The notes under the pieces: model-generated
Databases searched by the model: none
The model's input: only the letters and a program-made list of their open reading frames with translations
What the model was told of the DNA's origin: nothing
NCBI GenBank assembly: GCA_021787565.1
Contig: JAJYLT010000015.1
Location: 1-64,000, forward strand
Direction: 5' to 3'
Length of the DNA stretch: 64,000 nucleotides
DNA from: Acidobacteriota bacterium
GTDB taxonomy: Bacteria; Acidobacteriota; UBA4820; DSQY01
Shown here: positions 52,431 to 61,589 of the stretch, piece after piece
Layout: every line of letters begins with the position of its first letter
Position numbering within the stretch: the stretch's first letter is position 1
Made by a program: the position numbers and the translations under genes

Positions 52431-53516
52431 GTGGTGGAGACCCGACAGGGGCGCGGAAGTTCGGAAGCATCTGGCTCCAGGCGGCTGCCCGCGGCCTTCG
52501 AGCTCACGCTCTATAAGGATTTGTCGCGCACCTTCCGCTCATTCGACCTCAACACCGTGGCCGAGGAGATCTTGAAGTCTCTCAAGCGCTCCCTCCGGGC
52601 CGATTACGCCACGCTGCTCATCCTGACGGACCAAGGGCAGTTCGTGGAGCGGGTGTTCAGGGTGGGCTTCGCCCCGGAGAAGCACTCGGCCGATCGTTTC
52701 GGGCTGACCAAGACGGAAATCGAGGGGCTGATCCGCGACATGATCCCCAAGATGAAGGAGTTCGGGGGGCCCGCCTCGTCGGCCCCCGGACCGGTGGTGG
52801 AGGGAGAGAGCGTGGCGAGGCTGGCCATGTTTCCCCTGCAGCTGGTCTACGACTACTCCGGCTTGATCCTGGTCGCCGTCACGGCCGCCAAGAGCGACGT
52901 CAGCCTTCTCAACGCCCCGGCCTTCGCGGCCCTCGAGACGGTCCTCACGGACATCGGCTTCGCCCTGAAGAACGCCCTGACGGTCCGCCGGATGAACGAC
53001 CTCATCACCAAGGACGACCTGACCCTCTCCTACAACCGGCGCTTCTTCGAAGAGTACCTGGTGGAGGAGTTGGAGCGGGCCCGGCGCTATAACAACCCCG
53101 TCTCGCTCATCTTCCTCGACCTGGACGGCCTCCGAGAGGTCAACAGCCGGTTCGGCCACGCCATGGGCAGCCGGACCCTCCAGGAGGCGGCCGCCCGCAT
53201 CATGAACGCCGTGAGGACCATGGACAAGGTGGTCCGCTACGGCGGGGATGAATTCTGCATCATCCTTCCGGAGACCCACTGGAAGGGGGCCCTAGAGGTG
53301 GCCGAGAGGATCCGCCAGCGGATCGCCGCGACTCCGTTCCTCCTGGAGGAGACGGGGGGCATCGAGATCACGGGGTCCTTCGGAGTGGCCTCCTACCCCA
53401 CCCACGCCATCACCAAAGAGGAGCTCATCAAGAAGGCCGATGAAGCCATGTATCGCATCAAGAGCCAGACCAAGAACGACATCCAGGTCGCGCAGCCGCT
53501 GAAGCGGTTTCCCTGA
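52431..53516 (+). CDS. Diguanylate cyclase with GAF-like sensor domain
   Basis: A 361-residue cytoplasmic protein. About residues 20-185 resemble a GAF domain; a linker precedes the GGDEF domain (about 200-355). The active-site GGDEF is intact in VRYGGDEFCIILPE, and RTMD five residues before it is a complete RxxD product-inhibition site. It makes cyclic di-GMP and is probably feedback-controlled. The GTG at 52431 follows GGGGAGG; a second GTG three bases on is possible. No receptor or phosphodiesterase is adjacent; the next gene is a DUF4388 protein. Confidence 0.9.
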   Translation: MVETRQGRGSSEASGSRRLPAAFELTLYKDLSRTFRSFDLNTVAEEILKSLKRSLRADYATLLILTDQGQFVERVFRVGFAPEKHSADRFGLTKTEIEGLIRDMIPKMKEFGGPASSAPGPVVEGESVARLAMFPLQLVYDYSGLILVAVTAAKSDVSLLNAPAFAALETVLTDIGFALKNALTVRRMNDLITKDDLTLSYNRRFFEEYLVEELERARRYNNPVSLIFLDLDGLREVNSRFGHAMGSRTLQEAAARIMNAVRTMDKVVRYGGDEFCIILPETHWKGALEVAERIRQRIAATPFLLEETGGIEITGSFGVASYPTHAITKEELIKKADEAMYRIKSQTKNDIQVAQPLKRFP

Positions 53517-53588
53517 GCGCCGCGCGGCCCGCACCGCTGAACGCACGTGTCCTGGGCGGCCAGAACGTGCCGGGGGGGAGATGCACCC

Positions 53589-54704
53589 ATGAACGATCAG
53601 ATCCTGCTGAGCGGCAAGATTTCGGAAATCCGCCTTCCGACCTTGCTCATGTCGCTCTACCGGGACCGTGAGACGGGGATCCTGACCCTGACCGACGGAC
53701 TCTATGGGAAGTCGCTGTTCATCGAGGAAGGCAAGGTGGTATACGCCTCCTCTGAGGATCCCGACGAGGGGCTCGGCGAATGCATGCTGCGGCGGGGGGC
53801 CATCTCCCTCGATCACTTCTTTGAGGCCACGGCCCAGGCTCCCGCCGGACAGCGCCTGGGGGAGTTGCTGGTCACCATGGGCGCGCTGACCTCGGAGGAT
53901 CTGCTGGAGGGCGTCAGCCAGCGGCTGCACGACATCATCTTTTCCCTGTTCGAGATCAGAACGGGCAGCTATAGCCTGGAGCTGGCTCCCTTTTCGACGA
54001 TGGAGATGACCACCCTGGCCGTGGACCTGCCTCTGGTAGTCATCCGGGGCATGGAGCGCCTCCATTCCTGGAGCCAGATCAGGGCGGCCGTGGGCGAGCC
54101 CTCCACCAGGGTGCGGATGGCCGCCCGCATGCCTCCCTTCGTGGGCGACCTGGACCTGTCCCGGGAACAGGAACACCTCCTCAGCCTCAGCCGGGCGGGA
54201 ATGGCCGTCTCTTTCCTCGTTGAAGCCAGCTACCTCCCTCCCTTCCAGACCTACAAGGCGCTCTGGATCTTCCTGACCCTCGGTCTGATGGAGAAGGAGG
54301 CGGCGCGGGGGAAGAACGAGGCCGCGCCTTTGGACCTGGAGTCCGCTCTGGAGCGCTACAACGATCTCTACGCCTTCGCGCACCTGAAGCTCGGGAGCCT
54401 CCCCGATGCCGAAGGGCAAATCCGCCGCATCCTGCACGGCCTGGGCGATGCCTATCCCGACTTGGTTCAGGGGCAGGCGGGGCTGGCCCAGTACGGCCGC
54501 CTCGATCCTGATCAGGCCCTCTGGGCCCTCCGGTCACAATCCGAGGACCGGCGCGCGGCCCGGCTGCAGGCCTTTCTGGAAGAGGTTCTCTACGCGATCG
54601 CGCACCTGGTGGACAGCGGACTGTCCGCCGAAGACGCCAAGGCCTTCCGGTCGTACATGGCGCAGCAACGCAGCCATCACGGTTTGGAGGAGCCCCATGA
54701 GTGA
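53589..54704 (+). CDS. DUF4388 (PATAN-like) domain protein
   Basis: A 371-residue soluble protein. The first 100 residues match DUF4388 (GKISEIRLPTLLMSLYRDRETGILTLTDG, FIEEGKVVYASSEDPDEGLGECMLRRG). A middle region (ERLGELLVTMGAL-like, LEGVSQRLHDIIFSLFEIRTGSYSLEL) follows, and the rest is helical. DUF4388 proteins are common in Myxococcota and Acidobacteriota near small GTPase and cyclic di-GMP systems. The ATG at 53589 follows GGGGGGGAGA; the frame is open further upstream to 53547. It overlaps the SPOR-domain gene. Function not established. Confidence 0.8.
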   Translation: MNDQILLSGKISEIRLPTLLMSLYRDRETGILTLTDGLYGKSLFIEEGKVVYASSEDPDEGLGECMLRRGAISLDHFFEATAQAPAGQRLGELLVTMGALTSEDLLEGVSQRLHDIIFSLFEIRTGSYSLELAPFSTMEMTTLAVDLPLVVIRGMERLHSWSQIRAAVGEPSTRVRMAARMPPFVGDLDLSREQEHLLSLSRAGMAVSFLVEASYLPPFQTYKALWIFLTLGLMEKEAARGKNEAAPLDLESALERYNDLYAFAHLKLGSLPDAEGQIRRILHGLGDAYPDLVQGQAGLAQYGRLDPDQALWALRSQSEDRRAARLQAFLEEVLYAIAHLVDSGLSAEDAKAFRSYMAQQRSHHGLEEPHE

Positions 54705-55404
54705 CGGGGATGGGTTCCGGCCAGGACTTCGGGAAATTCTCTGGGTGGCCGCCGGCGTAGTGTGCCTCTCCTTTCTCGTGGCTGCGGCATCCTGGCTCTT
54801 CTCGCCCCGCTCCTCGGGCCCAGGCGGGAGCGCTTCCGAGCGGCCGGCCATTCAGGAGGAGACCGTTCAGCCGGGGCGGTTTCAGCGGGAAGTCGTCCCG
54901 CCAGGGGGCGCGGTTCCCCGGGTGACCTCCTCTCAGGAAGGACCCGCAGCGCCAGACCAGTCTCAAACGGCGCCCTCGCTCCCGGGCGGGGTGGAGAAGG
55001 CCGCCGCTCCCGCCGCTCCGGCCCCTCACGCGCCCGAGTCTATCCCTTCGACCGAGACCGTTCCACGCCCAGGGCAGGAAGAGCATCCCCTCCCGGCCTC
55101 GATCTCCCCTCCCCAGTCGGCGCCCTCCCCTGAGCCCGAGCGTGGGCGGCAAGAGGCCACATCGCCACCGAAGCTCTCCGGCTTCGGCGTCCAGGTCGGC
55201 GCCTTCTCTTCGCGGGCCAACGCCAGGGGCACGGTGGGCGCCTTGAGGGTGAGCGGCTACACGGCCCAAGTGCTGGAGCGCGAGGGACGGTTCAAGGTCG
55301 TGGTCATTGGGTACGCGAACAGAGAGACCGCGGAGGAGGCACGCCGGTCTCTGATGAAAAAGGGGTTTCCCAACGCCTTCGTCGTCTCACTGGAGTCGCC
55401 ATGA
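54697..55404 (+). CDS. SPOR-domain membrane protein
   Basis: A 235-residue single-pass inner-membrane protein. The helix is at about 14-36 (ILWVAAGVVCLSFLVAAASWLF), followed by a long Pro/Ser/Ala-rich periplasmic linker and a C-terminal SPOR domain (FGVQVGAFSSRANARGTVGALRVSGYTAQVL). SPOR domains bind glycan strands stripped of stem peptides at division sites. The ATG at 54697 overlaps the previous gene's stop; its own stop overlaps xseB. Confidence 0.88.
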   Translation: MSDGDGFRPGLREILWVAAGVVCLSFLVAAASWLFSPRSSGPGGSASERPAIQEETVQPGRFQREVVPPGGAVPRVTSSQEGPAAPDQSQTAPSLPGGVEKAAAPAAPAPHAPESIPSTETVPRPGQEEHPLPASISPPQSAPSPEPERGRQEATSPPKLSGFGVQVGAFSSRANARGTVGALRVSGYTAQVLEREGRFKVVVIGYANRETAEEARRSLMKKGFPNAFVVSLESP

Positions 55405-55652
55405 AAAAGACCGTCAAAGGGGGCTTTGAAAGCCAACTCCAGGAACTCGAGGAGATCGTGAAGAGGCTGGAGGATGGCTCCACGCCCCTGGAGGAGAGCC
55501 TCCAGCTCTTCGAGCGGGGGGTGCGCCTGAGCAGGGACCTTCAGAAGAGTCTCCAGGAGGCCACGCTGCGCGTCACGCGCCTGCTGGAGGCCGAGGACAG
55601 GGAGGTTCCGTTCGAGGAGGACGCCTCACCCGAGGAGAACGGCACGTCATGA
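55401..55652 (+). CDS. xseB: Exodeoxyribonuclease VII small subunit
   Basis: An 83-residue helical protein with the XseB signature FESQLQELEEIVKRLEDGSTPLEESLQLFERGVRL. It partners XseA in degrading single-stranded DNA ends; xseA is not in the window. Overlaps both neighbours by 4 bases. The xseB-ispA-tlyA-nadK order is a common bacterial arrangement, but dxs and recN, often present in it, are missing here. Confidence 0.93.
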   Translation: MKKTVKGGFESQLQELEEIVKRLEDGSTPLEESLQLFERGVRLSRDLQKSLQEATLRVTRLLEAEDREVPFEEDASPEENGTS

Positions 55653-56542
55653 TGCCCTCGGCGCTGGAACGGTGGGGCCCCGCCGTCGAGAAGGCCCTGG
55701 GGGCCATCCTTCCTCCCGAGGAGCAAGAGCCGGTGGAACTTCACCGCGCCATGCGCTACAGCGTCCTGGCGGGAGGCAAGCGCCTGAGGCCCATCCTGGC
55801 CCTCTGCGCCTACCGGGCATGCGGGGGGGATGACCTCGAGTCGGTCCTGCCCGCCGCCGCGTCGTTGGAACTCTTCCACACCTACAGCCTCATCCACGAC
55901 GACCTGCCGTCCATGGATGACGACGATCTCCGGCGGGGGCGCCCCTCCAGCCACGTCGTCTTCGGCGAGGCCGTGGCCATCCTGGCGGGGGACGCTCTGC
56001 AGAGCCTGGCCTTCCAGGTCCTCGCCTCGCACCCGGCGGGCGCACGCCTGTCTGCGCGGCGGGCCCGGGTCTGTCGCGAAATGGCGCTCGCGCTGGGCTC
56101 CACCGGCATGGCCGGTGGACAGGTTCTCGACCTCCGCCTGACGGGAAACGGCGGCGGAGTCTCGGCCGACGACCTCCTCCGCGTGCACCGGCTCAAGACC
56201 GGCCGTTTTCTGGAGGCTGCCCTCCAGTCGGGGGCCTTCTGGGCTGGGGCCAGGGGCCAAGAACGAAGGGCACTTCTCTCCTATGGGCGTGCCATGGGAC
56301 TGGCTTTCCAGATCGTGGACGACATCCTGGACGTCACGGCCACCTCGGAAGCGCTGGGAAAGACCGCAGGAAAGGACGCGGCTCAGGGCAAAGCGACCTT
56401 TCCAGCCCTGTGGGGCATCGAGGAGTCCGAACAAGAGGCCCAGCGGCTCCTTTCCGAGGCGTTGCGGGCGCTGGCTCCCCTGGGACCCGACAGCCAGGAG
56501 CTGAGAGAGCTGGCCCATTTCATCGTGAATCGCGGCCGATGA
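55649..56542 (+). CDS. ispA: Polyprenyl (farnesyl/geranyl) diphosphate synthase
   Basis: A 297-residue trans-prenyltransferase. The first Asp-rich motif is HDDLPSMDDDDLRRG and the second is VDDILDVT; LAGGKRLRPIL near the N-terminus binds isopentenyl diphosphate. It condenses isopentenyl and allylic diphosphates into C15 (or C10/C20) products for quinones and undecaprenyl carriers. Overlaps xseB and tlyA by 4 bases each. Confidence 0.92.
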   Translation: MMPSALERWGPAVEKALGAILPPEEQEPVELHRAMRYSVLAGGKRLRPILALCAYRACGGDDLESVLPAAASLELFHTYSLIHDDLPSMDDDDLRRGRPSSHVVFGEAVAILAGDALQSLAFQVLASHPAGARLSARRARVCREMALALGSTGMAGGQVLDLRLTGNGGGVSADDLLRVHRLKTGRFLEAALQSGAFWAGARGQERRALLSYGRAMGLAFQIVDDILDVTATSEALGKTAGKDAAQGKATFPALWGIEESEQEAQRLLSEALRALAPLGPDSQELRELAHFIVNRGR

Positions 56543-57285
56543 AAGTCAGGGCGGACCGGCTTTGCGTGAAGCGCGGACTGGCCGAGACCAGGGAGCGGGC
56601 CCGGGCCCTCATCATGGCCGGGGCCATCTACAGCGGCGAGGCGCGAATCGATAAGGCCGGCCAGTTGCTGAATGAGGAGGCGCCCCTGACGCGGCGGAGC
56701 AATCCCTGCCCTTACGTCAGCCGCGGTGGGCTCAAGATGGAAGCGGCCTTGCGGCACTTCTCGCCGCCCGTGGAGGGCGCCGTCTGCGCCGACATCGGCG
56801 CCTCCACGGGAGGCTTCACCGACTGCCTCCTTCGCTGGGGCGCGGCTAGGATCTACGCGGTGGACGTGGGGCACGGGCAGCTCCACTACTCTCTTCGCAA
56901 TGACCCGCGGGTGGTCGTCAGGGAGGGAGTGAACGCCCGCTTCTTGCCGGAGGATTTCTTTCCCGAACCCATCCGGCTCGTGGTCGTGGACGCCTCCTTC
57001 ATCTCCCTGCGCCTGCTCCTCCCGGCGATCCTCCGAAGCGCCCCCTCCGCCGAGATCCTGGCTCTCGTGAAGCCCCAGTTTGAGGCGGGACGCGGCAGCG
57101 TGGGCAAGGGAGGGGTCGTCCGAGACCCCGAGGTCCGCGCTCGCGCCGTGCAATCCATTTGCGCCGCGGCCGAAGAGTTGGGCTATACTGCGGTGGGTAG
57201 CCTGGAGAGCCCCGTCAAGGGCCCCAAAGGCAACGTGGAGTTTTTCGTTTTCCTGCGTCCGGCCCATCGCCCGGGGGAACCGTGA
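56539..57285 (+). CDS. tlyA: TlyA-family rRNA methyltransferase
   Basis: A 248-residue protein with an N-terminal S4 RNA-binding domain (about 1-60, RADRLCVKRGLAETRERARALI) and an FtsJ-like methyltransferase domain. The SAM motif is CADIGASTGGFTDCLL and LVKPQFEAGR carries the catalytic-type lysine. TlyA methylates 2'-O-ribose positions in rRNA and was first named as a haemolysin. The ATG at 56539 overlaps the ispA stop. Confidence 0.93.
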   Translation: MKVRADRLCVKRGLAETRERARALIMAGAIYSGEARIDKAGQLLNEEAPLTRRSNPCPYVSRGGLKMEAALRHFSPPVEGAVCADIGASTGGFTDCLLRWGAARIYAVDVGHGQLHYSLRNDPRVVVREGVNARFLPEDFFPEPIRLVVVDASFISLRLLLPAILRSAPSAEILALVKPQFEAGRGSVGKGGVVRDPEVRARAVQSICAAAEELGYTAVGSLESPVKGPKGNVEFFVFLRPAHRPGEP

Positions 57286-58169
57286 ACCCGAATCCCTCCC
57301 TGGTCGTCGGTATCGCAGCCAAGCCTCTGCCCCAGCAGGTCCTTCCCCTGCTGAACGAATTGCAGGACTGGCTGGCGAAGCGGCGTATCTCCTTCCTGTT
57401 GGACCACGAGGCGGCGCGGATGACCCCAAAGGCGCAGGCTCCGCCTTCCCTCTCCAGGGAGGAATTGGCGCGTCAGGCGGATCTTCTGGTGGTTCTGGGG
57501 GGCGACGGCACTCTGCTCTCGGTGGCCCGGCACGCCAATCGCCGCGAGGTACCCATCCTCGGCGTCAACCTCGGCTCCCTGGGATTTCTCACGGAACTCG
57601 GGACGGAAGAGATGTTCACCGCGCTCGAAGCCTACTTCGACGGCAGGACGAGCGTCCAGAAGCGCATGTTGCTCAGCGTGCGCCTTCTTCGCGGGGACCG
57701 GATTCTCGCGAAGTACCAGTGCCTCAACGATGTGGTCGTGACGAAGACGGCGCTCGCCCGCATCATCCATCTTCGGGTTGGGGTGGGCGGCACATGGCTC
57801 ACCGACATGCGCTCCGATGGCCTGATCGTGGCCACTCCCACGGGGTCAACGGCCTACAACCTGTCGGCGGGTGGCCCCATCCTCGTTCCTGGAATGAACG
57901 GCATCATCCTGACGCCCCTGTGCCCACACACGCTGACCATGCGCCCGCTGATCGTGGACGGCAAGGCGGAAATCGAGGTGACCCTCCTTCAGGAATCGGA
58001 GCAGGTGTACATGACCGGCGACGGCCAAGTCGGCAGTCCCATGCAGGCGGGGGATCGGGTTGTCATTCGAAGCGCCCGCCACCACGTAAACCTCATCCTG
58101 AGCCCCAGGCGCCAATTTTTCGGCCTTCTCCGGGAGAAGTTGGGTTGGGGATCCGGCTATCAGGGATAG
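57282..58169 (+). CDS. nadK: NAD kinase
   Basis: A 295-residue enzyme that phosphorylates NAD to NADP. GGDGT (VVLGGDGTLLSVARH), NLGSLGFLTEL and the diagnostic TPTGSTAYNLSAGGPI are intact. The start is GTG at 57282, overlapping the tlyA stop as GTGA. Last gene of the compact run. It supplies the NADP(H) that the group 3b-like hydrogenase elsewhere in the window may use. Confidence 0.94.
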   Translation: MNPNPSLVVGIAAKPLPQQVLPLLNELQDWLAKRRISFLLDHEAARMTPKAQAPPSLSREELARQADLLVVLGGDGTLLSVARHANRREVPILGVNLGSLGFLTELGTEEMFTALEAYFDGRTSVQKRMLLSVRLLRGDRILAKYQCLNDVVVTKTALARIIHLRVGVGGTWLTDMRSDGLIVATPTGSTAYNLSAGGPILVPGMNGIILTPLCPHTLTMRPLIVDGKAEIEVTLLQESEQVYMTGDGQVGSPMQAGDRVVIRSARHHVNLILSPRRQFFGLLREKLGWGSGYQG

Positions 58170-58212
58170 GGTGCGCCGCCCCTCCCTCCCGCTCACTCCC
58201 TCCCGCTCAATC

Positions 58213-58241
58213 TTGACCTGGTTAACCATTGGTTGTACACT
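58213..58241 (+). promoter_or_regulatory. Promoter of the DUF1573 gene with overlapping palindromes
   Basis: TTGACC (58213-58218), a 17-base spacer, TACACT (58236-58241), with the start site near 58248. The spacer holds GGTTAACC and AACCA-T-TGGTT palindromes, a possible repressor site. Confidence 0.65.
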
Positions 58242-58269
58242 TCGACGCGATTAGATTGGAGGTTCTGAC

Positions 58270-59373
58270 ATGAGGCATTTTAGGTTGCTCCGACCCGCCG
58301 CGGTTCTCGCTGTTTCGCTAGCGCTCCTCATCACAGGAATGGCCGTGGCCCAGACCCCTCAGCCCGGTGTCAAGGTTGTCCCGGTCGCCAAGCCGGCCAC
58401 ACCGGCCGCGGCTCCCAAAGCCGAAGCCAAGGCCGCGCCGGCGGCCTCCCCTGAAGCCGTCCTCAAAGAGATGAATTTTGACGCCGGCTCGGTGAGCCGG
58501 GGCGACATCATCAAGCACGACTTCCCGGTGGAGAACAAGGGCAAGGGGGTACTCGAGATCACCCACGTCCAGCCCTCCTGCGGGTGCACGGTGACGCAGT
58601 GGGACCACACCATCCAGCCTGGCAAGTCGGGGGTCATCACGGCCTCGGTCAACACCGCCGCCTTCACGGGCCCTATTTACAAGACCATCTCCGTGGCCAC
58701 GAACGACCCCAAGATGAGCAACTTCCAGCTCACCATCAAGGCCGACGTGAAGACCGTCCTCCAGGTGAGCCCCAGCGAGAACGCCCAGTTCGGGCTGGTC
58801 TTTACCGGACAGAAGGAGGAGAAGGATTTCACCATCACCTCCAACGATGGCGAGCCGTTCTCGATCACCTCGGTGCAATCTCAGGATCCCAATCTGCAGT
58901 ACCGCCTGGAGTCCGCGAAGGACCACAAGTCGGCCGCCTTCAAGGTGATGCTGCCCTCCGACCATCCCGCGGGTCCCATCATGGGCCGATTCACCCTCAC
59001 GACGACCCATCCCAAGGTGCCCGTCCTGAACATCAACGTGTTCGGGACCATCCGCGAGCCCATGATGGTGATCCCGCAGGAGGTGGTCTACTACGGCCTC
59101 AGCAAGAGCTATGTGGACGAGCACCCCGATGACGCCTCACTCAACAAGGTCATCACCATCGCGTACGACCAGAATCCCGACCTCGAGATCACCAAGGTGA
59201 CCTCGTCCCTGCCCAATCTGGAGACTTCGGTCGAGACCCTGCAACCGAAACAGCGTTACAGCATCAAGCTCCACCTCAAGCCGCCCGTCAAACTGGGCGA
59301 CTTTCAGGGGACCGTGACGATCGTAACCAACAAGAAGACCATCACGGTGCCGGTGCGGGGCAAGATATTCTAG
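58270..59373 (+). CDS. Secreted DUF1573-domain protein
   Basis: A 367-residue exported protein with a signal peptide (AVLAVSLALLITGMAVAQ) and an Ala/Pro/Lys-rich linker. The DUF1573 domain follows at about 75-160 (FDAGSVSRGDIIKHDFPVENKGKGVLEITHVQ, with the hallmark PSCGCT). The remaining part looks like two more Ig-like beta-sandwich repeats, the last ending TIVTNKKTITVPVRGKIF. These periplasmic Ig-like proteins have no established function. GGAGG precedes the ATG. A monocistronic unit with its own promoter and terminator. Confidence 0.88.
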   Translation: MRHFRLLRPAAVLAVSLALLITGMAVAQTPQPGVKVVPVAKPATPAAAPKAEAKAAPAASPEAVLKEMNFDAGSVSRGDIIKHDFPVENKGKGVLEITHVQPSCGCTVTQWDHTIQPGKSGVITASVNTAAFTGPIYKTISVATNDPKMSNFQLTIKADVKTVLQVSPSENAQFGLVFTGQKEEKDFTITSNDGEPFSITSVQSQDPNLQYRLESAKDHKSAAFKVMLPSDHPAGPIMGRFTLTTTHPKVPVLNINVFGTIREPMMVIPQEVVYYGLSKSYVDEHPDDASLNKVITIAYDQNPDLEITKVTSSLPNLETSVETLQPKQRYSIKLHLKPPVKLGDFQGTVTIVTNKKTITVPVRGKIF

Positions 59374-59400
59374 GGCTTGATCGAACGCTCAGATGAAGAA

Positions 59401-59439
59401 GGGCCGGAGGCTGCGCCTCCGGCCCTTTGTTCTTGTTTT
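59401..59439 (+). terminator. Terminator of the DUF1573 gene
   Basis: Perfect 11-bp stem (59401-59411 with 59415-59425, 3-base loop) followed by TTTGTTCTTGTTTT. It lies between convergent genes and may also stop efp transcription from the other side. Confidence 0.85.
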
Positions 59440-59463
59440 CTCTGTCAGTCGTAGGACCGTCGA

Positions 59464-60024
59464 TTACCCTCGTTCGCGATATTGGCCGGACCTCGTATCC
59501 ACGACGATCTTGTCTCCGACGTTCAGGTGAAACGGGACACTCACGACGGCGCCGGTGTCGCACTTGGCCGGCTTGCCCCCCGAAACGGTGTCCCCCTTGA
59601 ACCCCGGGTCCGTGTCCACGATGGTCAGCGTGACGAAATTCGGAAGTTCCACGCCCAAAGGCACGCCGTCGTGCAGGAGGACGCTCACCTCCGTGTTCTC
59701 CGTGAGGTAATTGACCGCCTCCCCGACCACATCCTCCCCGATCGTGACCTGCTCGTAGGTTTGTTGGTCCATGAAGTAGAAGACGGACTCCTCGCGGTAC
59801 AGAAACTGCATCTTCGATTCCTGGGTCTCGGCCGTTTCTACCTTGTCCCCCGCCTTGTAGGTCTTCTCGATGACCTGCCCGGTGCGCAGATTCCGGACGC
59901 GGGCCCGCGCGAAGGCCGATCCCTTCCCGGGCTTGACGTGGTCCACGTCCACGACGACATAGGCCACCCCGTCGATGAGCAGCTTGACCCCCTTGCGGAC
60001 CTGGTTGCTGACGATGAATCCCAT
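59464..60024 (-). CDS. efp: Translation elongation factor P
   Basis: A 186-residue, three-domain tRNA-mimic that rescues ribosomes stalled at polyproline. The modification loop reads VDHVKPGKGSAFARARVRN with Lys at the tip, as in EpmA-type EF-Ps; the modifying enzymes are not in the window. The C-terminal signature VDTRSGQY is present. Last gene of the minus-strand run that begins with pilQ, 22 bases after the roadblock gene. Confidence 0.95.
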   Translation of the reverse strand: MGFIVSNQVRKGVKLLIDGVAYVVVDVDHVKPGKGSAFARARVRNLRTGQVIEKTYKAGDKVETAETQESKMQFLYREESVFYFMDQQTYEQVTIGEDVVGEAVNYLTENTEVSVLLHDGVPLGVELPNFVTLTIVDTDPGFKGDTVSGGKPAKCDTGAVVSVPFHLNVGDKIVVDTRSGQYRERG

Positions 60025-60046
60025 GCGACTTCCTCCGGTATTGTTA

Positions 60047-60403
60047 CTATGCGAGAACGGCGGTGAACTGGTGAAGGAGACGCTGGACCTCGAACCTCAC
60101 CCGCCCGGTCAGTTCGAAGGGCTCCGTCACCACGAGCAGAAAGACCCCCCCCGCCAAGTCGTACAGCATGACGTTATGGACTTGGGTCCGGATGCAGACT
60201 TCGGTCGGCTTGCCGAGCTCGCTCTCCTTCTGGAGGCGCTCCATCGTGCGGAGGATTCCGTTCATCTCCGCCCCCAGGACATCCATGGGGAAGCTGGCTT
60301 GAGGCGCGTGGCTCTCCACCTCGATGCCGTCCTCACCCACCACGCTCACGGACCTCAAGCCGGGAATGGTCTGCTCCAGGCGAGTAAAGAGATGTTCAAA
60401 CAT
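60047..60403 (-). CDS. Roadblock/LC7-like small protein
   Basis: A 118-residue single-domain protein with an alpha-beta pattern like roadblock/LC7 (FTRLEQTIPGLRSVSVVGEDGIEVES, then VCIRTQVHNVMLYDLAGGVFLLVV). In bacteria these act as scaffolds or GAP partners of MglA-type GTPases that set cell and pilus polarity. Its place next to a TPR gene and pilQ agrees with a pilus or polarity role (inference). The ATG at 60403 follows GGGAGGAGGG and overlaps the TPR gene end by 8 bases. Confidence 0.7.
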   Translation of the reverse strand: MFEHLFTRLEQTIPGLRSVSVVGEDGIEVESHAPQASFPMDVLGAEMNGILRTMERLQKESELGKPTEVCIRTQVHNVMLYDLAGGVFLLVVTEPFELTGRVRFEVQRLLHQFTAVLA

Positions 60404-61589
60404 ATCCCTCCTCCCTAACCCGGCGCAGCCAGTTCTCAAGTGCCAGCACGCGCTTGCGCCGAAGAGCCCTCTGGACGTCCTCCTGGTGGACTGGCGGGCT
60501 TTCCTCCGGCTGTGCGCCGGCCATCCGCTGCATCAGCGTGCGGATCCTCTCTCGGACCTCCTGGTTCTCTGGGTCTTTGATCAGGATGCGCTGGTAGACC
60601 TCTATCGCCTTCTCGGGAAAACCCTGCGCCTCGTAGAGGGCCGCGAGGGTGACGGTGTTGAACCCGCCCTCTCCCTGCCCAGCGGGCTCCTCGATCACTT
60701 CTTGGGGCGCCTCGGTCTCCAAGCCGGTCGTGGCCGGCGGCTCTGGGCCCGCTTCCAAGCCGGCATCGTCCTCGACGGCCTCGGCGGGCGCGGACTGCAG
60801 GACTTCCCGTTCGAATGAGGCCGTGGCTACGTCCCAGTCGTCCTGCGTTCCCGAATCCCCATCCCAGAGCTGTTCCTTCTGCTCGCCTTTCTCGGGAGGC
60901 GAGCCCCGCTTCTCCTCCAGGGAACGCGTTGCCGCTCTCTCCGGCGCGTCCGTCCCTTCGCTTCCCGGGGCCTTCTCCGGGGCCGGAGCATTTCCGCCAG
61001 CGGTGGCGTCTACCTCGGGTTCGACCGCCGGCTTCTCGGCACCACCGACCCTCCTTGGCGGCTCGGCTCCCTTCGTCGCGTCGGCTGCCTGCGAGCCACT
61101 CTCAGCCTCCTCACCGACCTCCCGGGAGGGAATCGGCTCCCCTGCTGCGGGCTGCGCGTGCTCCCCGGCGTTGGCGGCCGGCTCGGGTTCGGGCTCGCTC
61201 GCGAGCTGCGCCAGTTTCTCGGCCACGTCCGGCCGCCCTGGTTCAAAGAGGTCGACAATTTGGAAGTGGCGCCGCGCCCTGTCCTTATCGCCTTCCAGCA
61301 GATAGATGTCCGCCGCTAGGTGGTTCGCGGGCACGTTGTCGGGAAGGGCCAGCAGGACCCGCTCGACCATCTCCCGGGCCTGGGCCACCTCGCCCTTCGC
61401 CAGATAGGCCTGGGCCAGGAGGATCCTGGCGGGCCAGCGCGTCGGATGGATGGCCAGGCCCTTCTCGCAAAGGGCCTGCGCCTCGTCGATACGGCCCACC
61501 TTTTGATACTCCCTGGCCAGCTCAAAGAAAAGCCGGATCCTCGGATCCCGGCTGACCTCCTTTTCCAAATCAGCCAGGGACATCGCCAT
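60396..61589 (-). CDS. TPR-repeat protein
   Basis: A 397-residue soluble protein. TPR-like helices fill the first 140 residues (LFFELAREYQKVGRIDEAQALCEKGLAI, ILLAQAYLAKGEVAQAREMVE). A long low-complexity Glu/Pro/Ala-rich middle follows (about 145-310), then one more TPR-like unit (LAALYEAQGFPEKAIEVYQRIL) and a basic C-terminus. Probably a scaffold in the pilQ operon. The start overlaps the stop of the lipoprotein gene (TAATG). Confidence 0.8.
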   Translation of the reverse strand: MAMSLADLEKEVSRDPRIRLFFELAREYQKVGRIDEAQALCEKGLAIHPTRWPARILLAQAYLAKGEVAQAREMVERVLLALPDNVPANHLAADIYLLEGDKDRARRHFQIVDLFEPGRPDVAEKLAQLASEPEPEPAANAGEHAQPAAGEPIPSREVGEEAESGSQAADATKGAEPPRRVGGAEKPAVEPEVDATAGGNAPAPEKAPGSEGTDAPERAATRSLEEKRGSPPEKGEQKEQLWDGDSGTQDDWDVATASFEREVLQSAPAEAVEDDAGLEAGPEPPATTGLETEAPQEVIEEPAGQGEGGFNTVTLAALYEAQGFPEKAIEVYQRILIKDPENQEVRERIRTLMQRMAGAQPEESPPVHQEDVQRALRRKRVLALENWLRRVREEGYV

